A stretch of 28,808 bases of DNA from Sterolibacterium sp964521075 (GTDB taxonomy: Bacteria; Pseudomonadota; Gammaproteobacteria; Burkholderiales; Rhodocyclaceae): NCBI GenBank assembly GCA_964521075.1, contig CAZFPI010000022.1:1-28808 (forward strand), written 5' to 3'. The position numbers and the translations under genes were made by a program. Within the stretch, counting starts at the first letter, position 1. Each line of letters begins with the position of its first letter. Of this stretch, positions 21,219 through 28,808 are shown piece by piece. Under the pieces are notes generated by a model. That model was not told where the DNA came from. It was given only the letters and a program-made list of their open reading frames with translations, and did no database searches.

Positions 21219-21758
21219 ATGACTTCTCTGTACGAACTTCCGCTCAACACCTTGTCGGGTGAGCCGGTCACGCTGGCGGCGTATCGCGGGCAGGTCTTGC
21301 TGATTGTAAACGTCGCCTCGAAATGCGGCCTGACACCGCAGTATGAAGGGCTGGAACGTTTGCATGAGACATATGGGGAACGGGGCTTGCGCGTACTCGG
21401 CTTTCCCTGCAACGATTTTCTTGGACAGGAGCCGGGGGATGCCGGAGAAATCCGGGCGTTTTGCACCAGCCATTACGGTGTGCGCTTTCCGATGTTCGAG
21501 AAAGTGCAGATCAACACGCCGGATCGTCACCCGCTTTATCGCCTGCTGATTACGGCCCAGCCGAAAGCCACCGGAGGAGGAGCTTTGCGCGAACGTCTGG
21601 CGCAAAAGAATCTGGCTCCACCGGCGGAAAGTGATGTCACCTGGAATTTTGAAAAATTCCTCGTGGGGCGCGATGGCCAGGTGCTGGCCCGTTTCGCGCC
21701 GGATGTTGCGCCGGAAGATAGCTCCCTGATCGCCACCATCGAATCTGCCCTGTCATGA
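21219..21758 (+). CDS. Glutathione peroxidase family thiol peroxidase
   Basis: The protein has 179 residues. The peroxidatic site is a cysteine (not selenocysteine): VNVASKCGLTPQYEGLE with Cys36. The remaining signature GFPCNDFLGQEPG holds Gln70, and Cys64 could serve as resolving cysteine; TWNFEKFLVGRDG contains the conserved Trp and Asn of the catalytic tetrad. It reduces hydroperoxides with thioredoxin or glutathione. The start codon has no recognisable Shine-Dalgarno sequence; a CCACGA repeat lies just upstream. Its stop overlaps the start of the thioesterase gene. Confidence 0.92.
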   Translation: MTSLYELPLNTLSGEPVTLAAYRGQVLLIVNVASKCGLTPQYEGLERLHETYGERGLRVLGFPCNDFLGQEPGDAGEIRAFCTSHYGVRFPMFEKVQINTPDRHPLYRLLITAQPKATGGGALRERLAQKNLAPPAESDVTWNFEKFLVGRDGQVLARFAPDVAPEDSSLIATIESALS

Positions 21759-22195
21759 AACCTGCCGCCTGGCGTAGCGATGCCGCCCGTTACCCTTTCA
21801 CGCTGCCGCTCGTGCCGCGTTTCGCGGACATGGATATCGTGGGGCATATCAACAACATCGCCGTGGCCGAGTTTCACGAAGAGGCGCGGGTTCGATTCCT
21901 CTGCCATCTGTTTGGCGATGACTTTCTGTTTCGCGAACGCCCCTATCGCCTGCTCGTGGCGCGGGCCGCTTACGACTATCTCCGCGAGGCGCATTATCCG
22001 CAGCCGCTCGAAGCCCGTGTCGGCGTCCTCAGGATCGGACACACTTCCTTTGAACTTGCCCTGGCCCTGTTCCAGCAGGGGCACTGCGTGAGCTTGTCGG
22101 AGGTGGTGGGTGTGGCGGTGAAGGATCAGGAGCCCACCCCCCTGCCGGAGGAATTGCGTCGTGGTTTTCTGCAACACATGATCCATACCGATTAA
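21755..22195 (+). CDS. Acyl-CoA thioesterase, 4HBT hotdog family
   Basis: The protein has 146 residues. RFADMDIVGHINNIAVAEFHEEAR is the 4HBT motif, read as FADMDIVGHINN plus the central helix; the Asp and His-Ile-Asn-Asn positions match the catalytic region. The remaining strands (ARVGVLRIGHTSFELALALF and VSLSEVVGVAVKD) complete one hotdog domain. The ATGA overlap with the peroxidase gene indicates coupling. Substrate unknown; acyl-CoA, possibly aromatic or medium-chain. Confidence 0.85.
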   Translation: MKPAAWRSDAARYPFTLPLVPRFADMDIVGHINNIAVAEFHEEARVRFLCHLFGDDFLFRERPYRLLVARAAYDYLREAHYPQPLEARVGVLRIGHTSFELALALFQQGHCVSLSEVVGVAVKDQEPTPLPEELRRGFLQHMIHTD

Positions 22196-22209
22196 ACCGG
22201 AGCCAGTTC

Positions 22210-23376
22210 ATGAGCATTCATTCCCTCTTTCTTCGCATGCGCCTGACCCACTGGGTCGGCATCATTTTGCTCACCGTCAATGCGGTATTCTTTACCGACA
22301 ATCTGATCGGCAGCATCGTCCAGGGTGTCGTGGCTCTGGTGGTTTTTCTGCATGATCTCGACGAAAGACGCTGGGGGGCCAAGGTCTGGGAGGAGTTATC
22401 CGAATACCTGAAACAGTTTTCGGCATTGAACCTTTCCCGTCCCTGCTCGGTTGAAGCCACCTACAGTGACGAAATTGCCCGGGTAGTGGATGTCATCGAG
22501 GAGTTCCGTGGCAATGTGCGCGATTCGATCGATGAGGCACAGGCAGCGGCGCAGCGTAACGCGGGGGTTGCCGCCGAACTGTCCGGCAGCGCGCAGGAGA
22601 TCGGGGCACGGATGATGGAGACGACCTCCATCGTGGGGCGCACGATGCAAAGCGCGGACCACATCCGCGCCGAACTCGATACCCTCTCCGGCCAGGCGCA
22701 AGGCGCGCATAGCGAATTGACACAAAGCTGCCAGGCATTGGCAGATACACGCCGTGGCATGGATGAAATCCTGACGACCATCGACAGCGGCGTATCGCAA
22801 AGCGGCGCATTGGCCCAGCGTTTTTCCGAGCTGCTCTCCCGTTTGTCACAAATCAACCAGGTGCTGGGCAGTGTGTCGGAAATCGCTGACCAGACCAATC
22901 TTCTGGCACTGAACGCCGCCATCGAGGCTGCGCGTGCCGGCGAGCAGGGGCGCGGCTTCGCCGTGGTGGCCGACGAAGTCCGCAAGCTGGCCGAGCGCAC
23001 CCAGCAAAGCCTGGGCGAGATCAACCGCACGGTCGGCGGCATCATCAGCGGCATCGAAGAAACCCATGGCCACATGAGCGAGCAATCGCAATACATGCAG
23101 CAACTGGCCACGGAATCGGCCAGGATCGAGCAGATCTTGCGTAATACCCAGGAAATGATCGACCGCTCGGCCGGGCTGGCATCCGTCACGGCCAGTGTGT
23201 CGGGCAGCCTGCACGTCGACATCGAAAGCGTGGTGACACGCATGCGCGAGCTCGACGATCTGGCCCGGCGCAACGACCAGAGCGTCGAGGCGATCACCGT
23301 TACGGTGCGCGAGCTCAACCGCCAGTCCGAGCATCTCAACAACACTCTTGCGCGCTTCAACACCCGAAAATCTTGA
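22210..23376 (+). CDS. Methyl-accepting chemotaxis-like protein without a sensor domain
   Basis: The protein has 388 residues. Two hydrophobic stretches (about 14-31 and 33-49) form a membrane anchor with almost no periplasmic loop. A long coiled-coil signalling domain follows, with the highly conserved hairpin tip EIADQTNLLALNAAIEAARAG and GFAVVADEVRKLAERT around residues 224-264. No HAMP domain is obvious and no periplasmic ligand domain exists, so it would sense a membrane or cytoplasmic cue, or act as a scaffold. GGAG lies 7 bases before the ATG. Its stop nearly abuts rsmB. Confidence 0.88.
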   Translation: MSIHSLFLRMRLTHWVGIILLTVNAVFFTDNLIGSIVQGVVALVVFLHDLDERRWGAKVWEELSEYLKQFSALNLSRPCSVEATYSDEIARVVDVIEEFRGNVRDSIDEAQAAAQRNAGVAAELSGSAQEIGARMMETTSIVGRTMQSADHIRAELDTLSGQAQGAHSELTQSCQALADTRRGMDEILTTIDSGVSQSGALAQRFSELLSRLSQINQVLGSVSEIADQTNLLALNAAIEAARAGEQGRGFAVVADEVRKLAERTQQSLGEINRTVGGIISGIEETHGHMSEQSQYMQQLATESARIEQILRNTQEMIDRSAGLASVTASVSGSLHVDIESVVTRMRELDDLARRNDQSVEAITVTVRELNRQSEHLNNTLARFNTRKS

Positions 23377-23396
23377 AATCCTCTCCTGCCGGACGC

Positions 23397-24779
23397 ATGC
23401 GGCGTCCCCCGACGCCAGCCCCCACGCTCACCGCATTGCCGCCGGATTCCCTGGCCTGGGCTTTTTTGCGGGCCGCAGAAGTCCTCGTCCAGGTCATGGC
23501 CGGGCGCAATCTCGACAATGCGCTGGCAAACACCTGGCAGACACACGCCGACACGCTGACCCCAGCACAACGCGGGGCGGTTCAGGATCTGGCCTATGGC
23601 GTACTGCGCCAGTATGGCCGGGGAGATTTCCTGCTGAATCGCCTTTTGCGTGAACCGCTGGACGATGCCGGCGACAAACCCATGCTGCGTGCCTTGCTGC
23701 TGGCCGCCTTCTACCGTCTGGAGATGCGCCCCGACGACGCTCACACCACGGTCGACCAGGCGGTCGGCGCGGTAGCACGCCTGGGGCGCGGGCAGTTCAA
23801 GGCCTTGGCCAACGCGGTGCTTCGCAACCGCCTGCGCCAGTCGGATGCCTTGCTGGCGGCAGCCCGGGAGGATGAGCTTGCCCGCTGGCAGCACCCGCAC
23901 TGGTGGGTGGAAAAATTACGCGCCACTTATCCCGGACACTGGCAGGCGATACTCGAATGCGGGAACACCCATCCGCCCATGACCCTGCGCGTGAACCGGC
24001 TTCGTGGCTCGCGGGCCGACTATCTGGCCGCCCTGGCCGAGGCCGGCCTGCCAGCCCGTGAATCTGGTCATGGCGAAAACGATGTGGCCTTGCAGCTCGA
24101 ACGCCCCGCAGGCGTCGACAAGCTGCCGGGTTTTTTTGAAGGCCGGGTTTCCGTGCAGGACAAAGGCGCGCAGCAGGCCGCGCAACTGCTCGATGTTCAG
24201 GCTGGCCAGCGGGTACTCGATGCCTGTGCCGCGCCGGGGGGAAAAACGACACACATTCTCGAACTGGCTGCGGTGGATCTGCTGGCACTGGATGCCGAAC
24301 CGGCCCGCGCCGCGCGCATCGAGGATAACCTGAGCCGCCTCGGGCTGACCGCCCGGGTGAAGGCCGCCGATTGCCGGAAGCTGGACGACTGGTGGGATGG
24401 CCGTCCCTTTGACCGGATTCTCGTCGATGCCCCCTGTTCGGCTTCCGGTGTCGTCCGCCGCCATCCGGACATCAAATGGCTGCGTCGCGAAAAGGATATC
24501 TCCGGTTTTGCCCGCCTTCAGCGGGAGATTCTCGATGCCTTGTGGCGTGTCCTGGCCCCGGGTGGCAAAATGCTCTATTGCACCTGTTCATTGTTTCCGC
24601 TGGAAAATTCTGCCCAGATCGATGCTTTTCTGCATCGACATGCCAACGCGCGCTGCCTGCCGCTGGCATTAACGCGGGATACCTTGCCCGGCGCAGTGGG
24701 CAGCCCCCCTTTTCTGCAACTGATCCCCCAAGCCGAACACGACGGTTTCTTTCATGCCCTGCTGCAAAAAGCTCCCTGA
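23397..24779 (+). CDS. rsmB: RsmB, 16S rRNA m5C967 methyltransferase
   Basis: About 460 residues. The N-terminal NusB-like helical domain (LAWAFLRAAEVLVQVMAG to ANAVLRNRL) is followed by the SAM-binding core VLDACAAPGGKTTHILEL, then DAPCSASGVVRRHPDIKW with Cys347, and YCTCSLFPLEN with Cys397; the two cysteines are the release and catalytic residues of RNA m5C methyltransferases. I give the ATG at 23397; a TTG at 23373 that overlaps the chemoreceptor stop would add 8 residues, and neither has a good ribosome-binding site. The order rsmB, DUF4390, ntrY, ntrX is common in Betaproteobacteria. Confidence 0.93.
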   Translation: MRRPPTPAPTLTALPPDSLAWAFLRAAEVLVQVMAGRNLDNALANTWQTHADTLTPAQRGAVQDLAYGVLRQYGRGDFLLNRLLREPLDDAGDKPMLRALLLAAFYRLEMRPDDAHTTVDQAVGAVARLGRGQFKALANAVLRNRLRQSDALLAAAREDELARWQHPHWWVEKLRATYPGHWQAILECGNTHPPMTLRVNRLRGSRADYLAALAEAGLPARESGHGENDVALQLERPAGVDKLPGFFEGRVSVQDKGAQQAAQLLDVQAGQRVLDACAAPGGKTTHILELAAVDLLALDAEPARAARIEDNLSRLGLTARVKAADCRKLDDWWDGRPFDRILVDAPCSASGVVRRHPDIKWLRREKDISGFARLQREILDALWRVLAPGGKMLYCTCSLFPLENSAQIDAFLHRHANARCLPLALTRDTLPGAVGSPPFLQLIPQAEHDGFFHALLQKAP

Positions 24780-25368
24780 ATCTGTCGCACGCCCGGATAT
24801 CGGGCGTGTACTGTTTCTGGTGCTTTTTCTTGCCTGCGCCCTGTTTGTGCAGCCAAGCTGGGCGGGCGGGCGCATCGAGGCGTCTGCGGCGCGGCTTGCT
24901 GCCACTGATGACGCTTATGTCCTGACGGCGGATTTCAGCATCGACCTGGGGGCAGCACTGGAAGAAATCGTCACGCGCGGCGTACCGCTGTACTTCCAGC
25001 TCGAAGTCGAAATCACGAGAAACCGCTGGTTCTGGCCGGGCGAACACATCGCAGGGCGTGTTTATCCCTACCGTCTCGTCTATACCCCCTTGTCGCGCCA
25101 GTACCGGCTCTCCGGCGGCGGGGGGCTGTATCAGGATTTTGCCCGGCTATCCGATGCCTTGCGCGTCATGGGGCGAACCGTTGCCCTGCCAGTGGCCGAC
25201 CGCAACGCGCTGAAGACTGGCGAGCCTTATCAGGTCGCGGTGCGTCTGTCGCTTGATCGCCAGCAACTCCCCAAACCCTTGCAGGTCGATGCCATCGTCA
25301 GCGGGGACTGGACCATCGATGCGAAAGTCTTGCGCTGGCAATACGTTCCGGGAAGCGAGACGAAATAG
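24754..25368 (+). CDS. DUF4390 exported protein
   Basis: The protein has 204 residues. A signal sequence (hydrophobic core VLFLVLFLACALFV, about 19-32, ending in an SWA-GG-like cleavage site) leads to a beta-rich periplasmic domain with PLYFQLEVEITRNRWFW and YRLVYTPLSRQYRLSGG, the DUF4390 hallmark. The gene starts inside the end of rsmB and stops directly against the kinase ATG. Its constant place beside an NtrY-like kinase suggests a role in that signalling system, perhaps as periplasmic partner, but the function is unproven. Confidence 0.85.
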   Translation: MPCCKKLPESVARPDIGRVLFLVLFLACALFVQPSWAGGRIEASAARLAATDDAYVLTADFSIDLGAALEEIVTRGVPLYFQLEVEITRNRWFWPGEHIAGRVYPYRLVYTPLSRQYRLSGGGGLYQDFARLSDALRVMGRTVALPVADRNALKTGEPYQVAVRLSLDRQQLPKPLQVDAIVSGDWTIDAKVLRWQYVPGSETK

Positions 25369-27519
25369 ATGGCCATGAAAAAGACCGCCCTGGCCGCCAT
25401 CGCGCTCGTTATTTGTGTGAGCGCGATGCTGCTGTTCCTGCTGACTTCGGCCAGCTCGAACACGGCACTTTTTGCCCATCACTTCCCCCTGCTGCTGAGT
25501 CTCAACGCCCTGCTGATCGCGGCACTGCTCGTCGCCGTTGCCATTCAGCTGCATGCCTTGCGCCGTGAATACCGGCAGGGCGTATTCGGCACACGCCTGA
25601 AATCACGCCTGCTGCTCATGCTGGCCGGGATGGCAGTGATGCCCGGGGTGCTGGTGTATGGTGTATCAATGCAGTTCGTGGCCAACAGCATCGACTCCTG
25701 GTTTGACGTACGTGTCGACCGCGCCCTGGAAGGCGGCCTGGCCCTGGCCAGAAATGTCGTCGATAGCCAGCTCGCCGAGCTCAATGAACAGGCCCGTGCC
25801 CTGGCCTTGCAACTGGGCGAGGGCGATGTCCGGCCGGCCCGCCTGGCCCGTCTGCGCGAGCAGGCCAGCGTCCAGACAGCAACGCTGTTCTCAGCCAGCG
25901 GGCGTGTCCTCGCCCATGCCTCGGCCCGCGCAAACGACCTGCTGCCTGTCTTGCCGACAGCGGCGCAATTGCGCGAAGGCCGGCAAAATGGCGGCGTTTC
26001 CCTGCTCGACGGTGATGCCAGCAGCGGCTTTACCCTGCGTGTCCTGACACCGGTGACCTCCGGAACGAAATCGCTGGAGCCGCGTGTGCTGCAGCTGACG
26101 CGCATAGTCCCTGCCGCCCTCGCGCAAAGTGCCGGGAACGTCGAAACCGCCTACCGGGATTACCAGGAGCTCTCCCTGGGCCGCCAGGGCCTCAATCGCA
26201 TCTACCTGCTGACACTGACGCTGGCCCTTCTGCTGGCCCTGTTCGCCGCCATTGCCCTGGCCATTCTTCTCGCTCGCCGGATCGCCGCACCGCTGGTGAT
26301 CCTTGCTGAAGGCACACAGGCAGTGGCAGCGGGCGATTTCACGCCCCGCGCCGAGCTGGAAACCCACGATGAACTGGGCGTGCTCACACAGTCCTTCAAC
26401 CGCATGACACGTCAGCTGGCCGATGCGCGCCAGGAAACCGAGCGTCATCGCAGCAAGGTCGAGGCAGCGAGTGCCTATCTGGAAAACGTGCTGGCCAACC
26501 TGTCTTCCGGGGTAATGGCCTTCGACCGGGAGTTCAAGCTGCGTGCCAACAATCGCGGAGCCTGCCTGATTTTGCATGACGGGCTGGAAGGCATCGACGA
26601 TTCTCCCCTGCCCGAATGGACAGGACATGACGTGTTCAAGGAAACCGTCCTCACCGGCTTTGCCAATGATGCCCGGGCGTGGGAACAGCAGGTAGAAATC
26701 AGCGGTAGCGAGGCGGCCGGCATGGCAACGCAGGTGCTTCTCCTGCGGGGATCGACCTTGCCAGAAGCCAGCGGAGGCGGCTATGTGCTGGTTTTTGACG
26801 ACATCACCCACCTGATTGCCGCACAGCGTTCTCTGGCCTGGGGAGAGGTGGCGCGGCGACTGGCCCACGAAATCAAGAACCCGCTCACGCCCATCCAGCT
26901 TTCCGCCGAACGCCTGCAGCACAAACTCGCCGACCGTCTCGACGAGGAATCCCGCGCCATGCTGAACCGCTCGACCCAGACCATCGTCAGCCAGGTCGAG
27001 GCAATGAAAACCATGGTCAATGAATTCCGGGACTATGCCCGCCTGCCTCCGGCACAACTCCAGCCCGTCGATCTCAATGCCCTGGTTGGCGAAGTGCTGG
27101 CCCTGTACGAGCATGGCCGGGTGCAGCTCAGGGTGCTGCTGGCAGATGCCCTGCCCAGAATAGCCGCTGACCCGGCCCAGCTGCGGCAGGTGATCCACAA
27201 CCTGCTGAAAAATGCCCAGGAAGCCGGGGAAGAAGCCCAAAAGGAAACGCCAGGCTCCCACCCGGAAATCTGCCTTGCCACGCGCCATGTGCCAGGAGAT
27301 GCCATGGTTCAGTTATCCGTTACTGACAACGGCAGCGGCTTTCCGGCGCAGATTCTCGCCCATGCCTTCGAGCCTTATGTCACAACAAAGAGCAAAGGAA
27401 CCGGGCTGGGGCTGGCCATCGTCAAGAAAATCGTGGATGAACATCGTGGAGAAATCCGTATCGCCAATCGTCAGCCGCAGGGGGCGGAAGTCACGATCCA
27501 CCTGCCGCTGGCCGGATGA
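25369..27519 (+). CDS. ntrY: NtrY-like membrane sensor histidine kinase
   Basis: The protein has 716 residues. Transmembrane segments lie at about 6-27, 42-63 and 82-100, then a periplasmic region and a fourth segment at about 280-303, followed by HAMP (IAAPLVILAEGTQAVAAGDF) and a PAS-like domain (about 365-470). The phospho-acceptor His500 is in RRLAHEIKNPLTPIQLSAERL, read as the H-box. ATP-binding boxes follow: LLKNAQEAG (N), DNGSGFP (G1) and GTGLGLAIVKKIV (G2). The four-segment N-terminal unit is the NtrY arrangement. The second ATG, 6 bases on, is an equally plausible start. Partner: the NtrX-like protein downstream. Confidence 0.92.
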   Translation: MAMKKTALAAIALVICVSAMLLFLLTSASSNTALFAHHFPLLLSLNALLIAALLVAVAIQLHALRREYRQGVFGTRLKSRLLLMLAGMAVMPGVLVYGVSMQFVANSIDSWFDVRVDRALEGGLALARNVVDSQLAELNEQARALALQLGEGDVRPARLARLREQASVQTATLFSASGRVLAHASARANDLLPVLPTAAQLREGRQNGGVSLLDGDASSGFTLRVLTPVTSGTKSLEPRVLQLTRIVPAALAQSAGNVETAYRDYQELSLGRQGLNRIYLLTLTLALLLALFAAIALAILLARRIAAPLVILAEGTQAVAAGDFTPRAELETHDELGVLTQSFNRMTRQLADARQETERHRSKVEAASAYLENVLANLSSGVMAFDREFKLRANNRGACLILHDGLEGIDDSPLPEWTGHDVFKETVLTGFANDARAWEQQVEISGSEAAGMATQVLLLRGSTLPEASGGGYVLVFDDITHLIAAQRSLAWGEVARRLAHEIKNPLTPIQLSAERLQHKLADRLDEESRAMLNRSTQTIVSQVEAMKTMVNEFRDYARLPPAQLQPVDLNALVGEVLALYEHGRVQLRVLLADALPRIAADPAQLRQVIHNLLKNAQEAGEEAQKETPGSHPEICLATRHVPGDAMVQLSVTDNGSGFPAQILAHAFEPYVTTKSKGTGLGLAIVKKIVDEHRGEIRIANRQPQGAEVTIHLPLAG

Positions 27520-27523
27520 AATA

Positions 27524-27580
27524 ATGAAATCTGCAAAATCTGCAAAATCTGCATTGTGCAAAAATAGCGTGAAAGCATAA
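27524..27580 (+). repeat. Triplicated 9-bp repeat in the kinase-regulator gap, with an 18-codon ORF
   Basis: AAATCTGCA occurs three times in perfect tandem (27527-27553) directly after an ATG at 27524. Read through, it gives an 18-residue peptide beginning MKSAKSAKSA and ending at TAA, 14 bases before the regulator start. The ORF could be a leader peptide or accidental; the repeat is real and may vary in copy number by slippage. Confidence 0.5.
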
Positions 27581-27594
27581 GGACTCAAGACAAA

Positions 27595-28808
27595 ATGGCG
27601 CAAATACTGGTCGTCGATGATGAAATCGGCATCCGCGAGCTGCTCTCGGAAATCCTGGCTGATGAAGGGCATGACGTTCGTCTGGCCGAAAACGCTGCGG
27701 CAGCCCGCAGCGCGCGCGAGGCTGCCCGGCCGGACCTGGTGCTGCTCGACATCTGGATGCCAGATACCGATGGCATCACCTTGCTCAAGGAATGGTCGGC
27801 CAATGGCCTGCTTACCATGCCAGTCATCATGATGTCCGGGCACGGCACGATCGAAACGGCGGTCGAAGCCACCCGCATCGGCGCGCTCGACTTCCTGGAA
27901 AAGCCCATCGCCTTGCAAAAACTGCTTGCGACAGTAAAGAAGGGGCTGACCAAAACACCGGCCCAGGCCGCAGGCGGGCTCACACTGGCGGCTTTCAGCC
28001 GTTCAGCCGTGCTGCGTGATCTCCGGAAACGACTGGAACAGGTAGCCAGCGGCAGCCGTACCGTGATGCTGCGTTCCGCCCCCGGCGGAATTGCCGAACT
28101 GGCGGCCCGCACCTTGCTGGCTCCGGGCAAGAGCTGGCTGGATCTGGGCCAGGACAGCGCACCCCTGACGCTGGAAATGCTCGAAGCCGCGCGTGGCGGC
28201 ATGCTTTTCGCCGGTGAACTGGGCCGGCTCAACCGCTTGCAGCAAAAAAACCTGCTGTTTGCCGCAGAGCGTCTTTCCCGGCACGATCTCCGTCTGGTCG
28301 CGGCCACAACATCCGATACAGCGGATCTGCTCGCGCAAGGCTGGGGGGAGAACCAGCTCAAACTGTTCGACGTCTGGCTGGCCGTGCCCAGTCTCGTCGA
28401 GCTGCGCGACGAAATTCCGGAAATCGCCGCCCATCTCCTGCAGCAGCGGGTCGAGGCGGGAGATGTCCCTCCCCGCCGCTTCTCGACGGCCGCGCTCAAC
28501 GCCTTGCGCCAGCATGTCTGGCCCGATGGTTACGACGAGCTCAAGAGCACGGTGAAGTCTCTGGCCCTGTCCGCGCTGGAGGAGGAAATCAGTGCCGATG
28601 ACGTGACGAATCTATTTACCGCACAAGGCTACAGCACAGCACTTCCCGCAGGATTTTCCGCAGAAATCCTGGCCATGCCGCTGCGTGAGGCGCGTGAATC
28701 CTTTGAACGACTCTATTTCGAGCATCACTTGCGCCAGGAAGGCAACAACATGACCCGGCTGGCCGAAAGAACCGGGCTGGAACGCACACATCTGTATCGC
28801 AAGCTCAA
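27595..28808 (+). CDS. NtrX-like response regulator with degenerate AAA+ domain (3' end missing)
   Basis: 404 residues are visible, and only the last few codons should be missing. The receiver domain (1-120) is intact: Asp8/Asp9, phospho-acceptor Asp52 in LLDIWMPDTDG, MSGHG, and Lys103 in EKPI. The C-terminus is a Fis-type HTH (NMTRLAERTGLERTHLYRKL). Between them, the sigma-54-activator-like region has no recognisable Walker A (position 157-171 reads VMLRSAPGGIAELAA), a Walker B-like strand without the aspartate (LFAGELG), and no GAFTGA loop, while VAATTSD, LRDEIPEIAAHLL and WPDGYDEL show its AAA+ ancestry. It therefore probably regulates as a DNA-binding phospho-switch rather than activating sigma-54. 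AAGGA precedes the ATG. Confidence 0.85.
   Translation, partial: MAQILVVDDEIGIRELLSEILADEGHDVRLAENAAAARSAREAARPDLVLLDIWMPDTDGITLLKEWSANGLLTMPVIMMSGHGTIETAVEATRIGALDFLEKPIALQKLLATVKKGLTKTPAQAAGGLTLAAFSRSAVLRDLRKRLEQVASGSRTVMLRSAPGGIAELAARTLLAPGKSWLDLGQDSAPLTLEMLEAARGGMLFAGELGRLNRLQQKNLLFAAERLSRHDLRLVAATTSDTADLLAQGWGENQLKLFDVWLAVPSLVELRDEIPEIAAHLLQQRVEAGDVPPRRFSTAALNALRQHVWPDGYDELKSTVKSLALSALEEEISADDVTNLFTAQGYSTALPAGFSAEILAMPLREARESFERLYFEHHLRQEGNNMTRLAERTGLERTHLYRKL

Noticed and set aside
22461..23900. Minus-strand ORF opposite the chemoreceptor and rsmB
   Set aside because: Ser/Arg/Cys-rich shadow of two unmistakable plus-strand genes.
25891..27288. Minus-strand ORF opposite the NtrY-like kinase
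   Set aside because: Shadow of a complete histidine kinase; no motif of its own.
27527..27553. Short tandem repeats considered as a CRISPR remnant
   Set aside because: Nine-base contiguous units without spacers; a simple tandem repeat.

Overview
The window joins two unlike pieces of DNA. Positions 1 to about 10,980 are an integrated, phage-derived or ICE-like accessory element. From the tRNA-Ala gene (10,983-11,058) to the end lies ordinary high-GC proteobacterial chromosome. The order rsmB, DUF4390 gene, NtrY-type kinase, NtrX-type regulator is typical of Betaproteobacteria. Together with a steroid-ring catabolic operon, it suggests a betaproteobacterial steroid degrader, perhaps related to Rhodocyclales such as Sterolibacterium. 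The taxonomic call is inference from gene content only.

Element, minus-strand arm (3,931 down to 1): seven tightly packed genes, mostly with ATGA overlaps. They encode an excisionase-like HTH protein, a protein of unknown function, a Sak4-like RecA-fold ATPase, a putative ssDNA-binding protein, a P63C-domain protein, a small Cys4 zinc-finger protein and a PD-(D/E)XK exonuclease cut by the window edge. This looks like a phage-type single-strand-annealing recombination module. Upstream, also on the minus strand, are two large genes I cannot assign (4,027-6,406). They sit behind an XRE repressor and ImmA/IrrE protease pair (6,506-7,618) and are separated from that pair by a terminator. Divergently, on the plus strand, five overlapping genes (7,812-10,678) encode a small protein, a DUF2924 protein, a serine recombinase and two mutually paralogous small HTH-like proteins, ending at an intrinsic terminator. 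A sigma-70-like promoter with overlapping GTTAA/GTCAA repeats serves the XRE gene.

Chromosome, minus strand (20,132 down to 11,149): a likely single operon for late steroid (C/D-ring, HIP) catabolism. It encodes an SDR, a two-subunit acyl-CoA dehydrogenase (FadE30-like plus a partner lacking the usual base), an IpdF-like SDR, a MaoC hydratase, a ketosteroid-isomerase homologue and a FadD3-like HIP-CoA synthetase. Running on with a gap of only 10 bases are cofE, cofD and cofC for coenzyme F420 biosynthesis. F420 genes in what appears to be the same transcription unit as HIP catabolism in a proteobacterium is the most striking feature of the window.

Chromosome, plus strand (20,354 to the end): a VanX/DdpX-type dipeptidase, a glutathione peroxidase, a hotdog thioesterase, a membrane-anchored chemoreceptor-like protein, rsmB, a DUF4390 protein, an NtrY-like sensor kinase and an NtrX-like regulator whose AAA+ domain has lost its recognisable ATPase motifs. 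The regulator runs off the right edge a few codons before its expected end.
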